NCBI GenBank assembly: GCA_900239685.1
Contig: OENT01000321.1
Location: 1 to 64,000, forward strand
Direction of reading: 5' to 3'
DNA: 64,000 nucleotides
DNA from: Rotaria macrura
Lineage: Eukaryota > Rotifera > Eurotatoria > Philodinida > Philodinidae
The translations under genes and the position numbers were made by a program. Shown here in pieces: positions 23,970-34,853 of the stretch (positions are counted from its first letter, which is position 1; every line of letters begins with the position of its first letter). The notes below the pieces were generated by a model, which did no database searches, was not told the origin of the DNA, and saw only the letters and a program-made list of their open reading frames with translations.

Positions 23970-25505
23970 TCGAAAAACGCATTTTCGACGCGGATAGATG
24001 CGTTATTGTTGCAAACAGCGACATTTTGACGCGTTTTTATGGCACAGGATTCTGAAAGCACTGCTAAACGCATCCAGCACTTGTCGTCTTAACGCGTTCC
24101 GAAGGATTTTTGTCGTTCATGACTACTAATCAAAATAAATTTGTATACACGCGTTTAAATGCTAGTTTGGAACGCATTTGTAACCGTTCTAGAAAAGCAA
24201 TAGTTATTTATACGGGACGGAAATCCCTAATGCGCTCAGATGCTTCTCAATAGCTCATGTATAGATTGGTTTGCAAAAACTTATGTCGCATTATACTCTG
24301 AACATTGTGTCAGGATTGACAGTTCCTAATCGTTTTCGAGTAAAAGCGTCTTCTACTGATGAAAATAATGAAATCTACTACTCTGAGTACTTATATTGAC
24401 TTAATAAAAGTTCCACAATGTATTTCAGAATGCATAAGGTGTTGGGAAGGAGATGGGTGTTTCATCAAATATCAGTCTTTGGAGTTACGCATTATTAATC
24501 AACAATGTAAATTATATCTTGGATATACATGTAAACAGGAGTCCTACATGATCTATTGTGATAGATATGCTATTCAGATTCGAAGAATGACTCAGCATCC
24601 TATATTATCGCTCATTTTGAAAATGGATGTTTCTTTTATTCTCTGCGAAAAAATGATTAGTACTTCTTGAAGAAAAGAAATTTAAAAGAAAGCATTTTTT
24701 GAGCTCAAGTCTTTGATTTAGTTTTCAGCGAATTTCTTGTAAAACTAAAAATATATAGTTAAAAAACGTAGCGACAGGAGTTTCCTTTTACACCTTTCCA
24801 CAGAAAAAATTTATTCGTAATCGTAATCGTAATCGTATATTCTTCTATTATTAGGCAGGAGAAAAGGCATAATAAGTAATTCTATACCGTCTAATTTTCT
24901 ATTCACCAAGCGGACAAAGAGATCATTTTTCTATAAAATTTATTTCCTTTTTGAGCAGAAAGGAATTAAATTTGTTTTTCTTGGTTTTTAAAAAAATCAG
25001 ATGTTGCTCTTTCTTGATACCATTTATATAGAATTTTTATTTACATTAATTTTACAAAATAAAAATAACCTAGTTACCGACTTTTGCATGCGAAAATCTT
25101 GTAGAAACACTCATTCATGTAATTCATGAACATAATATCATTATCGATTGATTTATGATTCAATGGATGCTATGTCTGGTTTGTAATCGATGGATCATGG
25201 GTTCGAATCTTAGTTCAAGCTGTTGCTAAATGCAATTTCCAGTCTGTTGCTCACAGTGTTTAAATGCTTTATCATGGTTCGCCATATCATGTTAGTTCGA
25301 TCCTATCTCACGGTGTTAGCTGTTTTTTTTAATTTTCTTGCATAGTACTAAACGCGTTGGAACGCGTCAGTATATACGCGTTTAGACGCGCATTCAATCT
25401 CTCAAACGCGTTAGCACCCTCGAAAATGTTGCATTTAGGGCGAATCCTGGCGCGTTCAATGATATTAATCCGAAACGCTCGGACACGCGTCGAAAATCAA
25501 AAAAT
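23970..25505. repeat. Paired AACGCGTT-rich arrays, probably a nested foldback element
   Basis: Clusters of ACGCG, CGCGTT and AACGCGTT occur at about 23970-24230 and 25348-25500, with about 1.1 kb of ordinary AT-rich DNA between. The outer parts are complementary (ttttcgacgcgg near 23983; acacgcgtcgaaaat near 25485). The palindromic octamer makes each array self-complementary. Confidence 0.5.
25160..25225 (+). other. Possible tRNA-derived relic
   Basis: 'ggatcatgggttcgaatctt' matches an RNA polymerase III B box (GGTTCGAATC), with an A-box-like 'ggatgctatgtctgg' about 25 bp before. T-stem pairing is poor and no clean acceptor stem forms, so it is at best a decayed tRNA or SINE head. Confidence 0.25.
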
Positions 25506-28329
25506 GGTAACATGGGGCACTGGACATGATGAGTCATCCCCCATTTATAGATAATTTAAGGTCGTGAAGAAAACAATTTCGCTGAAAGAGCTTCCACAAT
25601 GTTATTTTGCGCTATTTTTGGCATTCGCTGTTCTTTTTCCCCTATTTTGTACTGTCGCTATCTTCTATTTTCGCTATTTTGGTTTTTCGCCATTCTAAAT
25701 TTTCGCCGTATTGTTTTTCGCTGTTATTTTTCACCAAAAAACCCGTTCGCTGAAAATTTTTTCGCTGAACGGACGCAGGTCCTCACGAATAAGTGCTCCG
25801 GGAAAGATCTAAACACTTGAAGGGTGGTACGGACTGATTATTTTTCATAAATGCAAAGTTACTTTCTTTTTCCTAGAGATTCCCCTTAACATAATTTCTG
25901 GCTGCGTCTCTGCTTGAACATCTGATAGCAATTTGTGCTGTATTTAACGCATAAGCTTGTTTATTTTCGGCTGCTGGTGTAGTTTTGCTCTCTCTTTCTC
26001 TCTCTTTCTGCTAATTTCTCTATTTGTGTTTGCCTTATCTATTCCTCTTTACCAATATGAAGTTCATCACCTACAAACGCTTCAGACAACAGATATTTTG
26101 AAATCTAATCAGAAAGCATTCGATCACATCGAAATAAATCAATTAAGCTTTAAAATAAGAAAAACGAACTTGGTTGAGTCTTGCAGATTTTCAGAATATG
26201 AATACATTTGTTTAGATATATAGAGAACCTAAAATACAATGCAGTAGAGACCAAGCATGCTCCTGAAAGTTTTAAAATATTCGTGAAATTTTTAAGAAAT
26301 TTTGGAAGTAACCAAACTATCCATAAAAAACCTGATCTTCTAATATGGTTTTCACACAACTGATTTTGAGATGGCCTTCTAACGCTGTGAACTTGTAATA
26401 TGAGGTGGCCTTCTATTCTGTGGAGGGTTTCAATACAGAGATGAAAAAACCAAGAAAAAAAGCAAGAGAAAGCTTTTTCTAGATATCAGTATGCTTATGT
26501 TACAATCATCGTGAGAATTCAATTAAATTTCAAGAGAGTGATTTTTTAAAAGAATGTTGTTCTCATGAAAAAAATCTTTTTAGTGGAAGCAGAATTTCAA
26601 AGACACATGAACTCATTAATTTTCGAAAGAATTTGCATCGTTGGAAATGGAAAACACTGAACTAAAACAAGTTGAATGGTTTCTTCGGATTTTTTGATTA
26701 CTATAGAATAAAAGGAACATTGACACCCAAAATCTATCACAAAAGGTCATGTATTTTTGACAACCGCGATTTGTTAACTAAAAAAAGTTTCTTAATTTCG
26801 ATTGGAATCATGCAAAAATATGCGTATCGTTTTCCAACACCTTGACTATAAGACTCACCTATAGCACGATCAACTAGTTTCAAGTGAAAATGTCATACAT
26901 GCCAACCTTCTACTAGAATAAGTAACTATTCAAAATACAATTCAGCAGCTGTCTAAAAATACCTATCAATTAGTCACTGTATCGACGTTGAATAGATGAT
27001 TAAGATTTGAAATTTGTATTTTGATAATCACAGACAGTGTAGTGCTAAATCCAACAGTACCAAAATCAGAATCATACTGATGACACACTCTACAATCAGA
27101 AAGGTGAGCAATTTCAAGTATGTAAATAAAAAAAATGTATCTCGAATATTTTTGGTGTTGCTTGAGACAGATAAAAACATTTTTCTTTAAATTCTTTCAT
27201 TTCGAATCAATAATCAGTCAAAATCAAAAGCATTAGGACGAGGCATGTATCGATCTGACGATTTATAATGTTATTTGTATAGAAACTCGTTCAAATAATA
27301 TTAAACAGCTATAGTCTCCTCTGAAAAGATTATAAAGTATGACGTAAAACTAATCGGAGGAATTTTGTACCCTGTTTCTCTTCGATCGAAAGGTAGTCGG
27401 CGAAAAAGCTTTTATCCCGACGAGGAAGAATTTTTTTCTTTTTCAAATTTTGCATACCTTATTTATACCACACATTGATAAATGAAGTGTCACAACAGGA
27501 AAGAGCAGCAGCATCAAAATGAATGTGCACTTTTCATTTTATGAAGAATAACTATACAAAACACCAACCTCTACACTATTTTCATAAACATGTGTTAGGA
27601 CACTCATATTTCTACTAGCTCATAGGAAACTAACGTATTTTTCAAACAACGTATAACTTAATTTTATCATACATTCATAAAGACAACGACACGAGAAGAT
27701 TGAAACAATCGGGCAACGAATTTACAATTTTAACGTCGACTCATGAGATAACTCGAGTAAAATCTCTGTTAATTATTTCCTAAAGGAAAGTATTCCAAGA
27801 ATAAAAGCTGATGACATAGTAATTGGATTAGTTAATAACAGTTGTTTGACACAAGTTATTGTATGCAGGCATGCAACAAATCTTGAATAGGATTTGAATT
27901 AGGTCTTACAGAGACTTTATATATGTATTTGAAATCGGCTTTCATTTGTGTACTTGGAATGGGGTTTGTATTCTGGATTCAAAAGTAAACTTTGAATCTT
28001 TTCCTTACAATTGGAATCTGCTTCAATTCTACATTTGGTGTTACGTTGGGATTTGTGCGCCAAATTTGAGACTTGGATTTACATTTGTTTTTTCATTTGT
28101 ACAAATCTCACCAATGGTTTGCAATTTGGTTACAGACATATGCATCGTTATTCAAGTTTCTCATTCGATGTAGTAAAGTTCCATCAGAACAACCTTCACA
28201 TAGTAAGACAAGTGTTTGAAAAACTAAACATTTTTGTCAATTGAAATGATTTAATATTATGTATGTAAACTGTTTTGTTAGAAATAATTAGATGTCTTAT
28301 GCCAGAGATAGAACCATTTTAGCACCTTA

Positions 28330-28745
28330 AATGACAGAAGCCGATGATTCCTGACGTAGGATTCGGTGAATCTTCGACAGGAACCGGCAGGAATTCAGTG
28401 ACCGTATCCTGGTACTGCCTTTGCTAGATTTCTGACGAAAGTATTGAATTCGGCCACCAAATCCATTCAAAGAATTCCCCATTCTGAATTCCTAGCGTTT
28501 GAAGATGCTATCCTGCAGGATCCGATCCGTACTTTTTGATTAGGGGAAGAATTTACATTAAAATATCTGCCCGTGTCGAAGAATCCAGTGACTCGGATTC
28601 CGATACGGAATTCATCGGATTTTGCTGGAATCCGACGAAAACTGATAGAAATCTGTGAAAAATTATTCGTATCCAGTCGGATTTCATAACGGAATCCGAG
28701 TAACGGGATTCCCAGTTGATTCCGACCGCATTCTGTCAGCATTTA
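28330..28745. repeat. GGATTCCG/CGGAATCC motif-rich segment
   Basis: Within about 400 bp, variants of ggattccga and its complement recur many times (for example near 28597, 28608, 28630, 28675 and 28692), in a patch clearly more GC-rich than its surroundings. It resembles the short-motif foldback elements elsewhere in the window, but I could not define its ends. Confidence 0.4.
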
Positions 28746-30457
28746 GGCGACTCAATAGGATTTTATTGCTCACCTTCATCCTGGGTGTGCGATAATTTCT
28801 GTAATTCAAAAGAATGCCGCAATTCGTATCGAAAAAGATGCATCTTCCTATCAGTTTACAATTCAGAGCTCTCACCTAAGTGAAAACAGTTTCAGCAATA
28901 TTACATGTGTAAGACGTAAATTTTTCAACGACAATAGATTCGTAGTTTTTACAAACAGATCTCAATGGGTACGATATTACAAAGAATGCATATACCATTT
29001 TCTGAGAGCTCTTTACTTTCGATAAACAAACAAAATAATGACATGAATAGAATGAATGTCTTTCCGTTCTGTCCACAATTAAAAGGACATTTTCATCGAC
29101 CATCTGACTTTAAGAATATCGGTGCTAGTAATTTACATACAACTTAGGGTGCTCGGAAATTTCTCGGACTCCACAATGCCAATTAGCAGGAATGACATTC
29201 CATCCATTCATCTATCTATAGCATATAGTAGAAGTAATTGCTGTAATATTCCATGAAGCTTTTCATCATCACAACTTAGTCTTCTGATATCCTTTCGAAG
29301 AAAAAAAACTACAAATATATATATATACCTCGTAATCTTTTCATTCGAAGAATATGAAGACATTTGATGGTTATTGTAAATGTAATGTTTAAGTTATTTT
29401 CTTCTTCAATTTTATCAAATGAATGATTTCCTGCTATTTATTTGGGAGCACATAGGACATGGACTAAATGATGAGAGTTGTTAAAAGTACCTTTTTTAAA
29501 TCATTTTGAAGAATTACATGGTTAATGAGGACCATTCTTTTCGGTTGCACACAATGAACTCACATTCGAATCGTTTTGTTATGATAATTTATATTAAAAG
29601 AACCAGCTGGAATCACTAATGATATTCAAAATTAAAGTGTTTTTCTCCGAAAACTATAATTCGTGCTGTGTGATCTTATATCATCTTCAGTAAATTTTGA
29701 ATGAAATCATTTGATGACACAGAATACATTATAGCCTTCAGTACTACAGTTAAAGCTATAATCACGATGTTTAACATAACTTCATTTGTGATATTTTGCT
29801 TCAATGAGTTCGTTTAGCTATAGTTAAGAAACCCTGCTCTGTAGCGAAGTTTTCTCTACGTAAGAATGGTTCAAACATTGCTTGTTTTTACCTTCATACA
29901 TAAACTGTATTATCATGAAGATTGCTATCAATGTTAAGTATTCATATCTTTACTGCTTTTTGCTGCCTTTGTACTCCTTTTTCTATAACTATCTAAGAAT
30001 AACCTGAGCCAAACTCCAATACGAACTTACAGTCCAAAGCCATTTACGCTGGTATGTTCAATGCATTGTAAGTGAATTCTATCAAATACAGCAAAAATTT
30101 ATAACTTAGTGACGTTGCCAGTATTAATCAAGTACTGCTCAAATTAGAAGCCTGATGATTCTATATATGAAAACAATTAAATCAGTACCGTAACAGATAA
30201 ATGGCATCAAAATAGTAGCGTCAAAGGAATACGAGAAAGAAAGTGTCTAAATACTACTCTGTTTATGCTAAACCATGAAACCAAATGAGGTTTTCATCAG
30301 TACGAAGAGAAAAGTGTTGAGAGATCTTCTTTTGGTACTTTTGTATCACTGGGTATCATACAATCAAAACATAATTCAAACACTTATCTTGAATTTACTT
30401 CACCGTAGAACTAACTATCTCGGCTCAATTTTTGAATCCAATCCGATCATTTGTAAC

Positions 30458-30546
30458 TAGGCATGCGACAGCTCCAACTCAGCTCTTGGAGCTGGAGCTG
30501 TTCAGCAGCTCTCGAGAACTGTGAAGCTAAAGCTGTCGTACGCCTA
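30458..30546. mobile_element. 89-bp hAT-like MITE
   Basis: Ends TAGGCATGCGACAGCTCC and, reversed, TAGGCGTACGACAGCTTT. The interior is repeated 'agctc'/'gagct' words and folds on itself. It is the same family as 51836-51937. No clear target duplication remains here. Confidence 0.65.
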
Positions 30547-31120
30547 ATCCTTGCTTCGATGAGAACATAGAATAAACGATCTACTGAATTATTGTGTGAT
30601 TGGCAAAGAATTTTAAGATATAACTAGGTAATAACAAATTACAATGCATTCTTTTTATAGATCGAAATGAAGCAGATATCATGAAACCGTATTAACCTAG
30701 ACAATCCAACGGTGTTAGAAAAACTATACAACCTTGACATTCGCAAGTTAACAGCAATAAAAACCTCTTTCTGCCATCGCTTTGCAATCGTATCAAGAAT
30801 CATCAGCCCCATGATTTTGGTTATCTTAACTTCTATATACGACAACTTTATCCCTCAAGAAACAGTCCTTTATATTGTCAACACAATCCACTACTTCCCT
30901 CCATACTCTCTTCATATCTAGATGAAGAGACGAATTTGAAAAAAAGAGATAAAAGTTTTAATTGAATGTTCACAAATAGACATCAACGTTTTGTAGCACA
31001 CTAAAATTTACAATCTATCGGAGCAACGGTGTTCTACTATTGCTCTTATTCATTTATGATGATAATTCATCCACGATTTCATTGACGAAATACTTAATTG
31101 ACAGCACAGATTTGTGAGTG

Positions 31121-33086
31121 TTAGCAAATATTCAAAAAAATCGACACATCACCAGAAACCTTGTTAGCCACTGCCAGATCCAATTTGTTATCTTTATTAA
31201 AATCTCCAGATACTATAGATATTGGATTTCGTCCCGTTGCATAAGTGTACCTCGTGTGAAATGTTCCATCGCCATAGCCTATTAATACATTGACGACGTC
31301 TTCGTCATTACTTACTATTGCTAGATCTAGTTTATTATCCATGTTGAAATCGCCTGCTACGACACAATGTGGATGTCTACCAACTGTATAGTTCGTCCGA
31401 GTCNTACAGAGGATGGATTGATGCCAGTTTCATACTTGTACTGATTGTGAAATGTCCCAACTCCGGTCCCAAGCAATATACTGACAGTGTTTTCGCCGTA
31501 GTTGACTACAACTAGATCGAGTTTATTGTCGTTATTCAAATCAACCGATATGAGAGCATATGGACTCATACCAGTCGAGTACTTGGTTTGATTTTTAAAG
31601 GTTCCGTCTCCGTTGCCCAGTAATACGCTGACATTGTTTTCACCACGATTGGTAACGGCTAGATCGAGATTCTTATCATTATTGAAGTCATTCGACGTCA
31701 CCGACGATGGACTAGTGCCAGTTATATATCTTACTTCAGTTCGAAATGTTCCATCTCCGTTACCAAGCAGCATGCTAACCGTATCTTCATCGCTGTTCGC
31801 TACAACAAGGTCTACTTTGATATCGTTATTAAAGTCATTCGATATGATAGAAACAGGACTAGTACCGGTTCCGAAATTTTTTCCACTTTTAAAGTTTCCA
31901 TTTCCTTGACCAAGAAAAACACTCACAGTATTATCAGCTGAGTTCGTCATTGCTAGATCGATTTTACTATCGTCATTAAAATCGCCAGATGTGACAGACG
32001 TCGGTTTGTTCCCGGTGAGATAGAAACTGAAAAGTTGAAATGATCCATTACCGTACCCCAGTAGTACGCTGACTGTGTTGTTGGCTTCATTCTCCACCGC
32101 TAGATCCAATTTATCGTCATTGTTGAAATCATTTACTGCTATATATGATGGTTTATTGCCCGTTAAAAATTTCATCTGAGATTGAAAGGATCCATCTCCA
32201 TTACCAAGTAATACACTAATGGTCGATTCTTCGTAGTTAGCTACTGCCAAATCTAAATATGTGTCGTTGTTGAAAGTTCCTGATATGATGTATTCTGGGC
32301 CACCACCAGTTGTATAGTTCTTATAAATCGAGAAAGTGCCATCACCATTGCCGAGAAACACGATAAGATTATCATCGTAGTAGTTGATAACTACTAGATC
32401 CAAAATTCCATTATTGTTCAAATCATCTGCGATCAGACCTTCTGGAGTGTTTCCAGTCGTGTACTTTCTTTGATTTTGAAAGGTTCCATCTCCATTACCC
32501 AACAGTATACTTATGGTGGGTTCACCGGAGTTTGCTACTGCTAAGTCGAGTTTTTTGTCGTTGTCGAAATCACCCGATGCCAATGCATATGGACTTAAGC
32601 CTGTTCCGTATTGAGAGTTCATTTGAAACGTCCCATCTCCATTACCAAGCAATGCGCTGACGGTGCTGCTACCTCCGTTCGTTAATCCTACATCCAATAT
32701 GTTGTCATTGTTGAAATCAGCTGATATCAAACATGTGGGATAGATGCCAGTAACAAATTTCATCTGAGTCTGAAACGTTCCATCGCCATTGCCAAGCAAA
32801 ATGCTCATGTCATCTTCATAGTAGTTAGCCACAGCGAGATCAAGTACTTTGTCATTGTTGAAGTCCATTGATAGAGCTGAATATGGATTTGTGCCAGTTG
32901 CAAACTCAAACTGTGGTTGAAATACTCCATTACCTTGTCCGATCAGTACACAGGTGTCGTTATCTTGTTCGTTGGCCGTTGCCAAATCGATTAATTGATG
33001 ATTTTTGAAATCACCTGATGTCAGAGAAACTGGAGAGTTACCTGTCTTAAAGTTTGTTGCAACTATATAAGGAGCCAGGCACTCAT
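31121..33086 (-). CDS. FG-GAP/VCBS repeat protein, copy B, main exon
   Basis: Begins at an acceptor (AG at 33088-33087) in phase 1 and ends at TAA 31123-31121 after GDVSIFLNIC. It encodes about 13 FG-GAP/VCBS blades of about 49 residues, each with a DFNNDxxLDLAVxN calcium loop, and is paralogous to copy A. A single ambiguous base (N) lies at 31404. Left of it the frame changes and about 35 residues of a repeat unit appear to be missing, so the N probably stands for an unresolved assembly gap in a tandem repeat and not for a true frameshift. Together with the anchor exon at 34646-34769 this predicts a type II membrane protein with an extracellular propeller. The start of this exon (NECLAPYIVAT) aligns with copy A. 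Confidence 0.85.
31404..31404. other. Ambiguous base in the FG-GAP array
   Basis: The only N I noticed in the window. It coincides with a jump from position 8 to about position 43 of the 49-residue unit, as expected for a collapsed or closed gap. Confidence 0.8.
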
Positions 33087-34645
33087 CTATTAAGCGAAGA
33101 AGATATTGAAATACACATCAGAGAATGGTTGTTGAAATAAAACAGGGAAAGTTTTACTTTTGAACAATTAGATATCAAACTTACGTTACTACTCATCTAA
33201 TGAGCTTCATGAGCAATACTGAGGATTGAGGTTACGATACCATTTTATATCACACCATTAAAAATGAGTTGCTTGCAATCTACTAATCACGTTGTTTTCA
33301 ACGAATTCAACCATTTATTTAAAAATGCTATTGGCGTCAGTCCTGTAAAAATTTGCTGCAGCCGAAACTATAGGGATTTTCCACTGAATAAGTTCAATAA
33401 GTGTTAAGACAGGTGTCTTTACTTTGTAGCATAGTTCTAAGTTACGATGTGCCAAATGAAGATTTTTGGAGATAGATTCGAATTGTGCCTAATTTACGTC
33501 TACGAAGTGTTTTTTTCTTTTAGGGTTTTCTGTCACAGCTTTACTCAGATTGAAGTTTTCTTATAAAAATCTTAATTCAATAAGCTCTTTCAAATCAGAT
33601 CTAGACTGGATTTTTACTGTTTTAATCCTTGAAAGAAAAATTTCTATCCTTTTATGTATTCATTCTCTGCTTTGATGGTAATGCTTTGCTTTCGCTGATT
33701 CCGATAGCTGTCAGATAGACAACGGATGTGGAAACCGCTTTGGAAAGCGCTAAAATACCTCGTTAATTTGAAAAATTGAGGCTGTTTCGATGATAGCAGA
33801 TGTTTTCGATTGTGATGTAGAGGAAAACCTATTCATGAACCTTTGTGTATGTTTACATGCATTTTTAGTCTCAATTTATGACAAATGCATTTAAAAGCAT
33901 TAAAAGAATTTAGAAATGGATCATTTTTTGCATATCGTGAAATCAATATTTCAAGAAAAAAGGTACTTATTCTCATTTTTGTGCGCTTATATACAGGTTC
34001 GGCGTTGTTTATCTCCTTTGATAATAATCCACGAATGGCTTTTTTAATAGTATGAGTCAAAAATCTTCACGTCACTATAGTTTTTCACCAAGTGTTTGAA
34101 TTTAGTGGTAACAGTCTACAGACGACTTATCGTCTTAGGAGCGATCGCCAGACTTAAAACGTGTTCAAACACAAAATAATGACAATAAATGAGTGTTGTT
34201 TACATTCACTTCGGAGATGCAATTGGTACCGATAAACGCATTTATTTTCTTGATGTTCACCGCTTTTGAACATCTGAACTTGTTTTCGCCGATTGTCGTT
34301 CGCTAGAGAAAGTTAGCCGTTTCGTTTACTATCATGTTGCATATTTCCATGTTCTCTATTTCTACTTTTCGGTAATACTTAGATGAATCAATCAACTTGG
34401 CATATTTGAAATAACACGCTAGTTACTTTCTGTAGTTAAATCTCATACTGAGATTATAAAAATTTTTATGTGACTGCATTAAATTGGCAAATGATTTCAA
34501 AATTTGTGAAACAAGAGAAAGTAAATGAAAAGATACTAACTATAGAACTGAAGTGACCCCACTCAGCATTCAACACTCACAACTTATAGATAGATACGGG
34601 CAACATTTGCTTTTAACTTTTATGGGAACAGATCGAAGTACATAC
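33087..34645 (-). other. Putative 1.56-kb intron of FG-GAP copy B
   Basis: Lies between the phase-1 donor ATAA|GTATG (34646/34645) and the acceptor before 33086. It shows little resemblance to the 6.5-kb intron of copy A. No gene seen inside. Confidence 0.55.
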
Positions 34646-34769
34646 TTATAGAACTTTTCATGGATTTAGTTCCAAGAATCGAACCGAGAATAACTGCTGT
34701 GATGACCATAGGTATCAACAAACTGATTGAGATGAACAATCTCTTCTTGCTATACCAATGACGTTCCAT
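34646..34769 (-). CDS. FG-GAP protein copy B, N-terminal membrane-anchor exon
   Basis: ATG at 34769-34767 opens 41 codons: MERHWYSKKRLF, a hydrophobic helix ISISLLIPMVITAVILGSIL, then GTKSMKSSI. It ends in phase 1 at a GTATG donor, matching the acceptor at 33087. The same layout as copy A (MEQSWYTRKRFF plus helix) supports it although the residues differ considerably. A 25-nt exon at 34829-34853, with acceptor ctcttttcag and donor GTAAGC, would add an in-frame DAHIYPKNES. Copy A has the same 25-nt exon in the same phases. Confidence 0.7.
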
Positions 34770-34853
34770 CGATCTAATGAAAAAAAACAAAAGAATTTAG
34801 GGCTCAATATAGATATGCAGGAGCTTACTCATTTTTTGGATAAATATGTGCAT

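Larger units (their letters stand above)
23247..25785. mobile_element. Foldback-type element with inverted AGCGAAA arrays
   Basis: Two arrays of a short CpG-containing motif face each other. On the left (23305-23395) it reads as repeated AGCGAA/GCGAAAA; on the right (25577-25770) as repeated TTCGCT/TTTTTCGC. The outer edges are roughly complementary (gggacgtattcag against ctgaacggacgcaggtcc). The interior holds a second set of facing arrays rich in AACGCGTT and no recognisable transposase. This fits a non-autonomous foldback DNA element with a nested one. Exact ends and target duplications are not resolved. Confidence 0.5.
25786..31120. other. Gene-poor region with MITE remnants
   Basis: No supportable gene. 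Contents: a CTTTCT microsatellite near 25980-26010; a degraded relative of the 14818 MITE starting 'caggcatgcaacaaatctt' at 27866 and fading by about 28120; a motif-rich stretch at 28330-28745; and a short hAT-like MITE at 30458-30546. Confidence 0.5.

Noticed and set aside
25160-25225. Functional tRNA gene
   Set aside because: A B-box-like word is present, but stems do not pair well and no anticodon arm is convincing. Kept only as a possible relic.
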